Of a stretch of DNA of 64,000 nt, positions 46,844 through 57,765 are shown in pieces (position 1 is the stretch's first letter; each line of letters opens with the position of its first letter). The notes beneath the pieces are model-generated. The model was given only the letters and a program-made list of their open reading frames with translations, ran no database searches and was not told the DNA's origin. This DNA comes from Thermothielavioides terrestris NRRL 8126 (lineage: Eukaryota; Ascomycota; Sordariomycetes; Sordariales; Chaetomiaceae), in contig NC_016460.1 in NCBI RefSeq assembly GCF_000226115.1, forward strand, positions 434,001 to 498,000, given 5' to 3'. Made by a program: the position numbers and the translations under genes.

Positions 46844-47672
46844 CGGGTAGTCGTTGGCTACAGTAGGCTACGGGTGGCGATCGCATCGGCCTCGGCCCTT
46901 TCAAGCTTCGCTTCACCACTTACTGGGGCGTGGTACAGTCAAGGGTCTTGTATATACTACGGATATAGAAGTTGGTAGCAGCTGCTATATTCCATATATA
47001 CATATAGAACCAACTGCTTCTCGGTGGTGGGATTGCATTGATGACTCTCTCCTTATCTACCAATGATATATCAGATGTTGGATTGCGCAATCGGCTAGGC
47101 AGAGGGGGATGTGAATCCCTCTTTGTCAATATGGAGCCGGTTCGCAATTTGTGTCTTGGTTGGTGTCGGGCTAGCATGCTAAGATCTTCGCCTCGAGGGC
47201 TCGATGTCACGAACAACTTCTGGACAGGCTGCTGCCTCGGTCTATAAGAAAGGTAACCCACTCGAACTGTGTTCCTGCAATCCAGATACCGGACGACCAA
47301 TCCAACTACTGCACAGCGATCGACCTAGCTAGGTACTGTACTGCGATCAATCAACTCTTCCTGCACTCAATTTGATCAATCGCAGTGCAGTAGTTAAGTT
47401 GATCGCGGTACATACAGCGGTAGGTTGATCGCAGTGTAGGAGCCGGGTTGACCGCAGTGCAGCGGTCGGGTTGTCGGGCTAACCGCCGTCGGGTGTCACA
47501 ATGCCGTGGTCAGGCCGATAGCTGTGCAGCGGTTGGAAGTCAACGCAGTGAAGCCTGTGGTCGGGTTGATCGCAGTGCAGTAGTTGGATTTCATCATCGT
47601 AGTGCAGGAAGAAAGTAAGGGACCTGCTGTAGTGGGTCAGGTAGCTACAGGGCACCTACCTTAGCGCGCTAA
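46844..47672. repeat. Non-coding region with an imperfect repeat around GGTTGATCGCAGTGCAG
   Basis: No gene is visible in 46844-47300. From about 47300 to 47610 the motif GTTGATCGCAGTGCAG recurs some eight times with variable spacing of about 20-40 bp and two orientations at the start, a decayed minisatellite. Confidence 0.6.
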
Positions 47673-48056
47673 GGGGGGGGTGGCAAAATAATCTCTGTTA
47701 CCGTTTCCTAGAGCTAAAATAGTTTTCTAGTTTACAATATACTTTATACTATAAAAAGGATCACTACTACTATCGTAGAGTAAAAATCATTATATAATAT
47801 AAGAACTACTTAGATAGATTATATATTTAATAGTAAAATAATCACTATACTAGTTTTTTATTATATTTATCTTAGATCTATAGGAAGATTTTAAAGTTAA
47901 GCTTTTTTTCTAGTTTAAAGATTATTTTCTTTAAAAATAATTTTCTACTTAGAAGATTGCTTTTGCCTCTTTTCTATACTCTCTAGCCTATATACCCTAG
48001 CTTAAGCCCTCTAAATAAGTGTGAAATTCTTACCGAAGTACAATTATAAAATTTAT

Positions 48057-48129
48057 AGTCTTGTAGTATAGTGGTAAATCTATAAGCTTATAACGTATAG
48101 GCCTTGAGTTCGATTCTTCGTAGAGTCTA
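48057..48129 (+). tRNA. tRNA-like sequence, probably a degenerate tRNA or tRNA-derived SINE head
   Basis: A TAGTATAGTGGTAA stretch fits the A box/D arm and GAGTTCGATTC fits the B box/T arm, with tRNA-like spacing over 72-73 nt and a T6 run just after it. The acceptor stem pairs only at about five of seven positions and the anticodon stem has a mismatch, so I read it as a pseudogene; a loop CTTATAA could hold a UAU anticodon. An A/G-rich tract (48144-48212) follows, like the tail of a SINE. Confidence 0.4.
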
Positions 48130-48143
48130 GTTTTTTCAACTAA

Positions 48144-48212
48144 AAAAAAGAAAAGAAAAAAGAAAAAAAGAAAAGAAAAAAAGAAAGAAAAGAAAATAAA
48201 AAAATAAAAAAA
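48144..48212. repeat. A/G-rich low-complexity tract
   Basis: About 70 bp of A runs interrupted by single G or T, inside the TIR element and directly after the tRNA-like sequence. Confidence 0.7.
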
Positions 48213-48901
48213 CTTAAAGTAAATAGAAAAGTTTTACTTTCTTTTATATATAGGTATATAGATAATAAAATTTTTAAAGATAATCTTTTATTTAAAAGTT
48301 GATTTTAAATTAGTTAAAACTATTTTCAATTTTAAGTTTTTTTTTCTTATTAATAATTATCTTTAACTACTAATATTAATATCTACTTAAAATAATCTTA
48401 TTAGTAAAAGATTATTTTTACTATAAGATATTTTTACTCTTTAAATTCCTATTTTATTTGAATTAATCCTCTTAGTTGAAAATTATTTTCTTCGAAAGAT
48501 ATTTTGAACTCGGGACCGGTAGGCGCCTGTTTTCCGGGCGAAATATCTTGACGCTCCAAAATAGTCCCAGAGATCATTTTGCCACCCCCCCCCCCCCTGG
48601 CGCGCTAAGGTAGGTAGGGGAGGTGTGTTTTCTGTTTACCGCAGAAGGTAAGGTAGGTACCTACCAGAAGGGTCAGGTACCTTAGCTAGAAATGTTTTTT
48701 TAGGAGGGGGCAAGGCCGGTGGGCCCGGGGGTTGGGCAGGAGAGCCCAGGTCGGGGCGAAAAAGTCGGGTCCGAGTGAGGTTGGGTTTCCAGAGAGTGTC
48801 AGGATAGCGCCTCCGTACCGAGCGTCACACTCTGCGGTTTCGCCGCCCAGAAGCGCAGCCCGATCCCCGAGTTCAAACTAGCCGCCCCGTCCAACGGCAC
48901 G

Positions 48902-50029
48902 ATGCATTACTACACAGACCTGCTCACCACGACCGACGGCTGCCCACTAGCCCTGCAGTCGTCGCGCCCGCTCCCCCCTCTCCCCTCACTTACCACCACC
49001 ACCACCGCCGCCGCCGCCGCCAGCCACCCAGACCCTGCAGCACGCGACCCTGGAAACCCCCAGACGACGACGCGCACCACCACCACCATCATCGTCCTCC
49101 TGCACGGCTTCTCCGGCTCGTCGGCGTACTTCACGCGCAACTTCGCCGCGCTGGCCGCCGCCGGCCACTGGGTCGTCGCGCCGGACATGCGCGGCCACGG
49201 CCGCTCCGGCCACGGCGCCGTCGCCCGCGGCGGCTTCCACGTCGCGCGCCTGGCGGCTGATCTGCGCGAGGTGCTGCGCTTTTTGAAACGTTCTGCTGCC
49301 GCTTCCCCTACCGCTGCGTACGTGTCTGGGCCCGGGCCGGAGTCTGGCGCAGCAGCAGCAGGGGGAGGTGGAGGCGAGGTCAAGTTTGTGCTCGTCGGCT
49401 GCTCGATCGGCGCGGCGGTGTTGTGGACGCACATCGAGCTGTTCGGCGAGGATCTCGACGGCGACGGCTGCTGCGCCGGGTACGTGTTTGTGGACCAGGC
49501 GCCGCTGCAGGACCGGGCGGGGCCGCTGGGGCTGGGCGGGGCGTGGGACGCGCGGCACGCGCACCGCGGGTGCTTTGACGAGGCCAGCCTGTTTGCTGCG
49601 CAGGAGGCGTGGGTGCGGCGCCCCGCCGAGACGCATCGCGCGCTGGTGGCGGAGTGCTTGGGGTATCGGGTGCAGCCGCGGGAGGGGGATGCGGTGGGCG
49701 AGGAGCAGGCGCGGAGGGATGAGGAGTTTTTTGTGGCCATCAGTGCGCGCTGCGACGGGGTGTGGTTGGCACGGCTGCTGGCGGACCATACGCGGTATGA
49801 TCACCGCGAGGCGCTGGAGGGGATCACGCGGCCGACGCTGGTCATGGCCGGGCGGCGGAGCGGGTGCTTCCCGCTGGAGGGGGTGGCCGAGACGGCGGAG
49901 AGGATCCGGAAGGGCGGCAATCAGCAGGTGGAGATGCTGGTGTTTGAGTCGGGCCACTGGCTGTTCTACGAGGAGCCGGAACGGTTCAACCGGGAGCTAC
50001 TGAGGTTTGTCGACATGTGCACAAGGTGA
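48902..50029 (+). CDS. Alpha/beta hydrolase
   Basis: A single exon encodes 375 aa with very GC-rich codons. The oxyanion motif LLHGFSGSS is at 65-73, and DMRGHGRSGHG at 95-105 is the strand-loop typical of this fold. The nucleophile elbow is G-C-S-I-G with Ser168, an unusual Cys before the serine. FVDQAP (196-201) may supply the acid, and SGHW with His352 is the catalytic histidine. Residues 30-62 are a low-complexity Thr/Ala/Pro linker between the first strands. It resembles fungal hydrolases of broad esterase or carbon-carbon hydrolase type; the substrate is unknown. No signal peptide, so it is likely cytosolic. Confidence 0.88.
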   Translation: MHYYTDLLTTTDGCPLALQSSRPLPPLPSLTTTTTAAAAASHPDPAARDPGNPQTTTRTTTTIIVLLHGFSGSSAYFTRNFAALAAAGHWVVAPDMRGHGRSGHGAVARGGFHVARLAADLREVLRFLKRSAAASPTAAYVSGPGPESGAAAAGGGGGEVKFVLVGCSIGAAVLWTHIELFGEDLDGDGCCAGYVFVDQAPLQDRAGPLGLGGAWDARHAHRGCFDEASLFAAQEAWVRRPAETHRALVAECLGYRVQPREGDAVGEEQARRDEEFFVAISARCDGVWLARLLADHTRYDHREALEGITRPTLVMAGRRSGCFPLEGVAETAERIRKGGNQQVEMLVFESGHWLFYEEPERFNRELLRFVDMCTR

Positions 50030-50083
50030 CCATGAACGGGTTGATCGAATCGCATTCTAGTCTATATTCTACATCCCGCCGAC

Positions 50084-51012
50084 TCATCGCCCGTTCGATG
50101 GGATGCCGATGCGCGCCAGGACGTTCGCGGGGCCGCGTTCCAACCAGGCCTCCATCTTCTCCTCACTGTGCACCCAGACCATGCCCAACATGCCCGCCGC
50201 GTTGGTTTCTGCCCCGGCCCAGCCGGCGGCGCGGCGGGGGATGACCACCAGCCAGTTCCGGTTCATGACCACGTTGTGCGCCACGACCTCCTGGCCGCGG
50301 CCCGTTGCCCCGTTCACTGCCCTGCCGGCCTGGCGCACCAGGCCTTGGTAGATGCCCAGCAGCACGTCGGGGGTCGGCAGGCCGTCCTGGAAGCGGCGGC
50401 GGAAGAAGCGGAAGGGCACGACCGGCGCGTCCTCGTCGGGCCAGAGCGCGAAGGCCTGCGGGTCCGGGGCCGGCAGCACCTGCATGTGCTTGTGCATGCG
50501 GCTGCACCCGCTGTCGATGCCGCAGTTGAAGAGCAGCAGGTGGCGGCTCTCCAGCGCCGAGAGGACCTGACAGGCGGCGGCGAGGTCTTGGAGGTCGAGC
50601 GGCTCGTGCTGCCTCCGGAAGCCGTCCTGGGTGAGGATCAGGAAGTGCGGCCGCGCAGCAGGGAATTTGTTGGCGGCGACGAGGTGGCTGTCCCCGATCA
50701 CGGCCACCTCGAAGCCCGACACGTCGATGTCGCTGCCCGGTCGGCAGCCCGGCTGGTCTGCTTGCGGCAGCGAGGCGGTTTCCTTATCGCCGCGCGGCGC
50801 CTGGGGTTTGTTCGCCAGGCTGCTGAGGACGCGAAATTGGAACTGCGAAGGGTAAGAAGGCCGCGGAGAGTCAAGCCCACGACGGTCGAGCTCACCGAGA
50901 AGCCCTGGTCCGACAGATTAATCAACCGGTAGTTCTGGTTGTAAACCACCAGACCTTGCTCGACGAGGCGGTCGAACTTCTCGAGAAGCTGGCGCTCGTC
51001 AAGCTTCTCCAT
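50084..51012 (-). CDS. Ap4A phosphorylase (ATP adenylyltransferase), Apa1/Apa2 type
   Basis: Exons 51012-50896 and 50842-50084 (a 53-bp intron GTGAGC...TTCGCAG) give about 291 aa. The N-terminus (LLEKFDRLVEQGLVVYNQ, then FQFRVLSSLANKP) matches the fungal Apa N-domain. The catalytic HxHxQ motif is in GCSRMHKHMQVLP, with the preceding FNCGIDSGCS. The C-terminal part has HNVVMNRNWLVVIPR and GMLGMVWVHSEE, both typical. The enzyme phosphorolyses diadenosine tetraphosphate to ADP and ATP, lowering this stress nucleotide. The ATG at MEKLDERQ was chosen; an upstream in-frame ATG adds 15 residues. Confidence 0.92.
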
Positions 51013-51589
51013 CGTGTCGGTCTGGCGTCTGGGGAGCGTCTCAGCGTGGGAACACAACTTTGGGGAGGAGCGGTGAGAAATTGCGAATTTGGCAGAGGCC
51101 GAGATCGGATCCGCAGGGAAGGGCGTGGGTGGTTGGTTCTCAGAGGAAGGGGAAGACCAGACGCTATCCGGGGCCGATATTTGTAAGTGGCAGTAGTGTT
51201 ACCAGGGTTTTTGAGCCCGATAGCAAGCCTTGCCGGTCCAGTGGTCGAAGGAAAATGGGTAAAGACTTTTTTCCTTTTTTCCTTCATCATTTGATTACCG
51301 TCATCTCCGTTTATGCTTGCAGGCTCAACGTCATCGCCAAATAAGACGAGTCCGCTAGCAGTTGATCGTTGAGAGCTGACATAGGAACAACCACATACTG
51401 CAGGATTACTGACGAAGCCCGTTGGCCGGGTGAACGCCGGTGTGTGACCAGTCCTGTCGGATCTGGGCATCAATCTCCTGCGCACCACGCACGCTCAATG
51501 AACTGTGCTAGCCTGTCTTAGATCTATATAGGCGGCAGATGGATGGCGTCGGTTGATTCAGTTTTGAATTGGTTCACTGAACTGTCCTC

Positions 51590-52902
51590 TCACTCGGGTC
51601 CTCGCACATTGGCAGGTCCCCAGTCCGGCACCATCCCGGACGGCGGCGGCTGCTGCTGCTGCGGGCCTGCAGGATGCGAGAAAGCACCCCGCGCTCCGAA
51701 ACCCCCATTTCCATATCCGCCCAAGTTCTCCAGCGGCGTCAGGGTGATAGGCGGCAAGCGACCTCCCGGAAGGGGTCCGGGTCCGCCGGGTGGTCCGCAG
51801 GTTGGAGGAGGCGGCATGAGGCTCGCATCACTCCGCCAGCCGCCAGCTAGTGCCCCGCGGTCCGTAAATGTTGTCCCCTGCTCTGCTGCCATGGGCAGAG
51901 GCCGGGGCAGATGCGCGAGGGGGGGCGGGCCCATGGACGCAATGCTCACCGCCTCGGCCTGTGACTCGCGCGTCTTCTGCTCCAGCTTGCTTTCTCTTCT
52001 TGCCCGGTTGGTGTAGGACCTGGCGTTCGACTGGATCGTCCGCAACCCGACTCCCATGCACTGTCCCGTGTCCAGCCACAGATGTTTGTCAGTCACTCTA
52101 ATCGGACAGAAAGGGAGAAGACGCAGGAGCGGGACAGGGAGAAGGACAGCGAGCGTACCAAGGCCTCGACGACCTCCCACTTCATCCCGACGCGGTCCGC
52201 CAGCCCGGACCAGATATCCCGGCGCATGCCCATGTACTCGTTGGCGATGATCTCGAGCCGGCGGCCGCTGTAGTCGTAGATGCCGCGCCGCTCGACCAGC
52301 CGCTCGTAGCGCTTGCGGCACGCGTTGGCCGTCTTGCCCGGGAAGTGCGCCCGCTGCAGCTCCGCCCAGTTCTGCCCCCGCGTGCGCGCCTGGATCAGCG
52401 TCTTGTCGTCCTCCGCCGTCCACGTGCCGTGGTTGTAGATCGAGTAGGGGTACTCGGCCAGCGTGGCCGTCTCGTCGCCGACGAGGTCGTCGGGGCCTCC
52501 TGCTGCTGCTGGCGGCGCTGACGAGCTTGCGAGGTCGTCGTCGTCGCCGTCTTCGTCTTCGTCGTGATGGTTTTCGAGGAAAAGCTTGCGCTCTGGGACA
52601 ATAGTGCGGGCAGTCGCGCGGGAGCTGGGCTCGGATGTCGTTGGGGAGACTGGTGCGGTCGGTGGTGGTTGTGGTGTTGGTGGTGCCGGTCGTGCCGCCG
52701 CTGCTGCTGGCGGGTATTGGGACGTCCCTACACCAGGCGCGTTGCTCCTGTGTAGATCTGCGGTTGAATAACCAGAGTACCCCGTATTCATGGTATTGGC
52801 GATGGTGTTGAAGTCCCGGAGCCCGGGGGCACCTCGGTTCGCCTCCTCGCCCGGTCTTGTCGCTCGGTCCGGTCGTTGGGGCGCGCCCCGTGTCCTCGTC
52901 AT
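51590..52902 (-). CDS. Myb/SANT-type DNA-binding protein
   Basis: Exon 1 (52902-52159) and exon 2 (52060-51590), a 98-bp intron in phase 0, give about 404 aa. The central domain (residues about 150-250) has a Myb-like repeat TWTAEDDKTLIQARTRGQNWAELQ...FPGKTANACRKRYERLVERR, and a second helical unit up to GMKWEVVEAL-CMGVGLRTIQSNAR is restored by the splice. Flanks are disordered: Ala/Pro/Thr-rich and acidic before, Pro/Gly-rich with a QQQQPPP run after. Similar proteins are found in most Pezizomycotina, with unknown targets. The open frame extends upstream to 52950 but without an ATG, so a small 5' exon may exist. Likely nuclear. Confidence 0.82.
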
Positions 52903-54227
52903 CGCCTCGGCAACGGCCCGCTTAGTTCGGTTGACTGACCTCCTCGCCAAGCCAGATTTACTGAAGGGTTAGCGGGGACCAAATGCTGTCTCGCCTACCT
53001 TCACGCGGGCTAGGAGTGGTAGGCGGGAGGGAGGTTCGACTCGATTTCTATATCGGAGGCAACCCACCGCTTGCTCGAGTCGATGAGGTAATTCTCCCAC
53101 CCAGATCGGAGTTCTGCAGCAGGCAGCCGACTTCCGGGAGACCAGATCGCTGTGGAACCGTCGCCGCGAATCAAAGCGGGTCTGGTGGCCGAAAACTGCT
53201 GCAGCCATGCGCGCCAGAGGGTGGCCCTAGAGGTGGCCGCAGGAGACGCGGCCTGGTGCTGTGACCTGGCCCATCAACAATGGGCGCGTGTCTGCCGGGT
53301 GGCTCAATATTTGCGGAACGCCTCCATGCCGTCTCCAGAGCTGGTGCTGGCATTTGGGCAACGGGGTGCCTGTTCGTCCAGAGTCAGACTCCAGACTGGC
53401 AACAGGCCGGTCTGGCCTCAGGGGAGACTTGGGAACCGCCTGACTAGTTCTTTCTCCACTAGGCCAACCGACATCTACTTTCAGATGATACTCCGCGATG
53501 CAAGAACGTCATCCTCGTTGTCGGCTTCAATGTCTGCCTCTCTCCCCTGACGCTATGGCTGCGTGTATCCCAAGTCTGGCTGGATTTGCCCGTCCACAGA
53601 CGCACAGGCAGTCCGAGAGCTGACAGACGGGGCGTTTCTGTTCCACAACCTGCCGCACTCCAGGAACCTGCTGTCCTTCCCTGCCCACTGCTTTGCTGGC
53701 CAGACGGCTGCTAGTCCTGCAGGTCGTGTATGCTTGCATGTTAAGCGAGCAGCCCAGCCAGTAGCGTGCATTCGGGACATTACGAAGCGATGCACGTCTG
53801 CAAGCTGCACACTCTCACTACGTTTTGTCAATCTCAGGTATGTACGGGGGGCTGGTTCCAGTTTGTCTCCGCAGTTCCATGGCATGGCATCTCCCGATGA
53901 TACGATACAGCACCCCGGGCCGCTTCAGGACGCCGGCTCCATCAAACCCGGCATCAAACACAGCTCATTTTTCCCCGATCCACGTTGCAGTCTTCTGCAC
54001 TCCATCCTCAAGCCCCTGGCGACTTGATCCCCGTCCCTCTTTCCCTGACACATATTGTCCGTCAATGTCATGGATGCTCACATCCTCCAACAGTCCCAAA
54101 ACCAATCTGCGGAGAAAAGCCTTATTACATCTTCCCCTGCCGCCCTCAATGTGTCCTCTGCCCAAAGGACAAAGCATCTTTCCTCCCAGGTAAGTTCCCC
54201 TAGTCCCTCTTCCCCCTGCCATCAACA
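52903..54227. other. Long intergenic region, no gene seen
   Basis: Open frames on both strands (for example 53563-54027 +) are rich in His, Pro and Ser, change frame often and have no motifs. Probably the long 5' region of the Myb gene and the 3' region of the next gene. Confidence 0.4.
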
Positions 54228-54800
54228 TCACTCCCCAAACAGCTCACGCAACCTCCACCCTTCCGGGCCGCGGGCCACATCCCAGCCGCGCTCCCTCAAC
54301 TCCTTGCCTGCCTCAATCTCCACCGCCATGTCGACGCGCACGTGGTCGCGCAGGCCGCGCTGCCGCATCAGCTCGACCTGGCTCTCCACCTCGGCCGCCG
54401 TCAGCCCGCGCATCGGCAGGCGCGCCGCGTGCTCCAGCCCGCCGAAGACGAACGCCCGCTCGACCTCGAAGTGCACCGGCTCGTCGAACGCGTACATGGT
54501 GTGCCGCGTGGCCGCCCGGATGCGCGCGAGGCAGGCTGCGTCCAGCGAGGCGAGGAAGAGGGACGGGTCCGACGGGTCGGTGATCAGCGCGGCGGCGAAG
54601 GCGGTTGGGGGGAATTTCTGGGTGCAGAGGTGGCGGTGGTGGTAGCTGTCTTGCTGCTGCTGCTCGTGGTGGGTGGGTGTTTGGGTTGGCGTTTGAGAGG
54701 TGCCGGGCTGGTGGTGCTCGGTGGCAGGGGAGGCCCAGTGAAGAGTGAAGTGCAGATCGATGAGGAGGGTTGTGGTTCGGTAGAGGGAGAGCATCTTCAT
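54228..54800 (-). CDS. Small protein of unknown function
   Basis: A single exon encodes 190 aa. The first 25 residues (MKMLSLYRTTTLLIDLHFTLHWASP) are mildly hydrophobic and could be a signal peptide. A Gln/His/Thr-rich low-complexity segment (HHQPGTSQTPTQTPTHHEQQQQ) follows. The rest is folded-looking, with DPSDPSLFLASLDAACLARIRAATR and EVESQVELMRQRGLRDHVRVDMAVEIEAG helices. I recognise no family. GC-rich third positions support coding. Confidence 0.55.
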   Translation of the reverse strand: MKMLSLYRTTTLLIDLHFTLHWASPATEHHQPGTSQTPTQTPTHHEQQQQDSYHHRHLCTQKFPPTAFAAALITDPSDPSLFLASLDAACLARIRAATRHTMYAFDEPVHFEVERAFVFGGLEHAARLPMRGLTAAEVESQVELMRQRGLRDHVRVDMAVEIEAGKELRERGWDVARGPEGWRLRELFGE

Positions 54801-55590
54801 GGTTTGGGTAGTATTACCACTTACACTCTGTGTGCTTCGTGCCGCCTAACGAGAATTCAGGGACTGGAAAAGCAAGGAATGGGTCTGGTTCGGGAGGTGG
54901 ATATAAGCATTGCCTTCGGTCTCTATCTTACTACAATGACACCTTTGCTATCACACTGCAAGTGCATACTTTCTTGTTGCTGCCCTCATTGACAAAATGC
55001 CCAGCATTGTTACGACTACCAGATGACTACAGGATTTTTGTTGCCCCCATCGACTTCTGGAAGGTCATGGCCTTTGTCAAGGGGGCAGAAATGCCGGCGT
55101 TCTTGCTCTTACTCACGAAGACAGCAGCAAGGTCTCAAAAGCGGGACCAGTCAAAATCTATAGTAAATCTCAAGTTGCCTAACGGCCTTCACAGCGTGGG
55201 CAATGAGTCGTTGACGCAGGAACCTAGCCATAAGCCGCTTGTGACGCGTTAAGAATGGCCGGCGACCCTCAGCCTCTGCATTGAGGTTGTAAATCTTGAC
55301 ACGAAGTTCAAAGTCATTACATTCAGCACAAGACAAGACAAGCCGGACCATCCATCTAACTGAGGAACCAGGAGAAAAGAAGAGGAATATCTGCAGACTC
55401 CGGGTAGTCTCCAACTCGTACTCTCCCTTGAGCTACAGGCACACAACAGGGAAGGCCAGTGGTGAAATCCAGGTCAGAATCACAAGTCAGACAAAGGAGG
55501 GTGTTATGAGACCATTTAATCGCCAGATGCAGCCATTCCCCCGTATCCGGCCCCGTATACTCTCAGCTACCTGCCAAGGTTATTACCCCC
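54801..55590. other. Intergenic, no gene seen
   Basis: Short frames only; probably the promoter of the small-protein gene and the 3' end of the membrane-protein gene. Confidence 0.4.
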
Positions 55591-57183
55591 TCATGCAGAA
55601 TCGCAAATGCCGTACTCCCGGAGCATTTCCGCCACCACGATGAACCCTCCGACCGCAGGAACGATCAAGAAGCCCAGGGACACGATAAAAAATAGACCTA
55701 AATGTAGAATGCGGACGAATCCATCCTCCATTCTTATCGTCGCCTCTTCGGGGTCCGGAGCGCACACACCAGCATTCATGTCGGCCCACCAGCCGAAAAC
55801 AATGCCAATGATCAGCCAGCTCATGGTCAACCCGCGCTGTGCCACGGTGCTTGCTCCCGCGTTGAACCGGGTCAGGGCGCCAACCACAACGAGCGAGAGA
55901 CTGCTTAGCAGAGTCGGTATGATGAATTCCTGCACCAGCCGGTTACTGAGGATACTCCGCGTCCTGGGTAGTGGTCGAGAATGCGGAGCGAGCGGTGTGT
56001 AAGCTGCCACGGAGAGCATGCCGGCCTCGTTCGCATAACTGCTGGATGATATGTTGATGGAGGGCGGGTAGGCGCCACTTCCGGACACTCGCTCCAGGAC
56101 CTTCACGAACTCCTTTGGCGTCGCTGGGTCGAGGTGCTTGTACTTGAGTTCGTACAATGGAGCATCAGCGTTGCTGGTTTCGATGTCTGATTCCAGGCGT
56201 CCAACCACCCCATCAAAGACGCCACCGCGGCGCCGGGCTTCATCCATCTCCGCGCTGCCGACCATGTAGACGGTGGGGTAGTCGGCCGTCGCAATGCTCG
56301 CCATGAGGTTGACGATGCTCATGACGAGGTAGGGCACTACGGTCAAGCCGAAGGCGGCGTACCCGTAGCGCTGGATCTGATCTCCCCGGGATCGGTACAG
56401 AGTCAAGGCAGCGCTCCCCGCCTGAAAGATGGCAATCAGCGACTGGATCCAGTTGTAGTTTGAGCTGACGTCGGGGGCCCCTCCTGTCTGGGACCCGGGT
56501 TCCTCTCGTGCTGGCTGTTCCCACGAGATTTTGGCATCGGGGGGCACGTCACGCCACGAATAGCCCGGAGGAAGCAACGACAAGCCGTGGAATTTCTGGA
56601 TGGTGCTTTCCGTGAAAGAGGCGAACGAGAAAGGTTTGGCATCATCGCTCTCCTCAGACACGGGATCGTCCTCTTCGGCCAAAATGCCACTGATGGCGGG
56701 TGTGCCTGGCGAGAGACGTTGCGGCGATCCTGCCACCGGGGCCTCCTCGCCCGGTCCGTCTGCTGCAAGCTTTGGCAAGGGTGTACCGTCTGCTAACAGC
56801 ATCTCCCCCCGCTTGTTAAGTAGCGGCCTGACCTGGTCGCCCTCGCGGGGTTCCCAATCCTCGTTTCGGACTACCATGCGAAGAGCACCCGCCGCGGCCG
56901 CGCGCTCCAGCGGATTCCTGTTCCGCCTGAAGCGGGCATGGCGCTTGATAGAGAACAGCGCCCTGATAATGCCCGAGGAAGGGAAGAACAGCGCCAAGCC
57001 GGTAGCAAAGATCGTGAGCGAAGCGGGCGACCCAGGGTACATCTTCACGGTGGCGCAGTGGGCCAGGTAGTTGGAGGCGAAGAACAGGAAGATCGACCAC
57101 GGCGTTGCGGGCGTGCACTGGACATTGGCATCGCCATGGTTGACCGAGTTTACGTCCGAGAGGTTTCCGACCAACGGAGCCAT
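55591..57183 (-). CDS. Multi-pass membrane protein of unknown function
   Basis: A single exon encodes 530 aa. Seven hydrophobic segments can be seen: two near the N-terminus (WSIFLFFASNYLAHCATV, LTIFATGLALFFPSSGIIRAL), two in the middle (IQSLIAIFQAGSAAL, AAFGLTVVPYLVMSIVNLMA) and three at the end (IIPTLLSSLSLVVVGAL, MSWLIIGIVFGWWADM, LFFIVSLGFLIVPAVGGFIVV). Between the first and second pair lies a long acidic cytosolic-type loop (EEDDPVSEESDDAKPFSF). It looks like the fungal conserved membrane proteins often annotated only as hypothetical. The frame is open further upstream, but the ATG at 57183 begins a sequence (MAPLVGNLSDVNSVNHG) with the expected topology. Confidence 0.8.
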   Translation of the reverse strand: MAPLVGNLSDVNSVNHGDANVQCTPATPWSIFLFFASNYLAHCATVKMYPGSPASLTIFATGLALFFPSSGIIRALFSIKRHARFRRNRNPLERAAAAGALRMVVRNEDWEPREGDQVRPLLNKRGEMLLADGTPLPKLAADGPGEEAPVAGSPQRLSPGTPAISGILAEEDDPVSEESDDAKPFSFASFTESTIQKFHGLSLLPPGYSWRDVPPDAKISWEQPAREEPGSQTGGAPDVSSNYNWIQSLIAIFQAGSAALTLYRSRGDQIQRYGYAAFGLTVVPYLVMSIVNLMASIATADYPTVYMVGSAEMDEARRRGGVFDGVVGRLESDIETSNADAPLYELKYKHLDPATPKEFVKVLERVSGSGAYPPSINISSSSYANEAGMLSVAAYTPLAPHSRPLPRTRSILSNRLVQEFIIPTLLSSLSLVVVGALTRFNAGASTVAQRGLTMSWLIIGIVFGWWADMNAGVCAPDPEEATIRMEDGFVRILHLGLFFIVSLGFLIVPAVGGFIVVAEMLREYGICDSA

Positions 57184-57757
57184 AATGCGGCGGGCTGTTC
57201 GTCGAAGATATGGGCGAGTAGTGAGGAGCAGAGGAGCTGGAGCCTGGAGGGAGGGAAGGGGAAGGAAAAGGGGAGTCCAAAGGTCAGCATGGGCGAGCCA
57301 TTTGGCGGCCTGCTTGGTGGCGGACACGGGCTGCGCGAGGCGCCGTCGTCCCCTGGGGAGCTGAATGCCTTCCCTTGCCCTGTCAAACCAATGAACCAAA
57401 ACACCGCCTCTCCACAGCCGCTGTGGCGCCGCACGAGCACGCTCAGTGGTCACCTCCAATGTCCTCAGCACGCCGCAACTCAACCCAAGATCAACAGCAC
57501 ATGCAGAAAACGTCGGCGCTATCCGTGACATGGACACACGGAGTTGCGTTAGATCTACTATATCGCTCTGTTGTTCAAAACCCAGCAAGTGTCACTTGTT
57601 GGAACCACTCCGCGGATGTGGGCGATCGAAGCTATCGCGATCTAAGCACTCAACAGCAATACGTTCAATCGTGGTGTTGACATGTCTATTGGAAGGAAGA
57701 CTGTGGAAAGAGGGCTCCTGTTGGGCGACAATTGGGCTCCCGATATCCGGGGCTGCT
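57184..57757. other. Promoter side of the membrane-protein gene; no other gene
   Basis: The open frame continues upstream of the start but without conserved features. The region ends at the second MITE. Confidence 0.4.
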
Positions 57758-57765
57758 GGATCCTG

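Larger units (their letters stand above)
47673..48599. mobile_element. TIR element (~930 bp) with tRNA-like insert and purine-rich tract
   Basis: Left end G8 followed by TGGCAAAATAATCTCTG; right end CAGAGATCATTTTGCCA followed by C13 and TG, i.e. inverted repeats of about 25-30 bp with one mismatch. Both sides carry gcgcgctaa (47664-47672 and 48600-48608), a 7-9 bp target duplication. A CAGGG-type end and about 8-bp duplication would fit hAT. The interior is AT-rich, has no open frame, and includes a tRNA-like sequence. Confidence 0.8.

Noticed and set aside
48910..49957. Long minus-strand frames opposite the hydrolase
   Set aside because: Shadows caused by high GC at third positions; no domain.
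53563..54027. 154-codon open frame in the gap between the Myb and small-protein genes
   Set aside because: Composition rich in His/Ser/Pro/Cys with no motif and no splice-supported extension.
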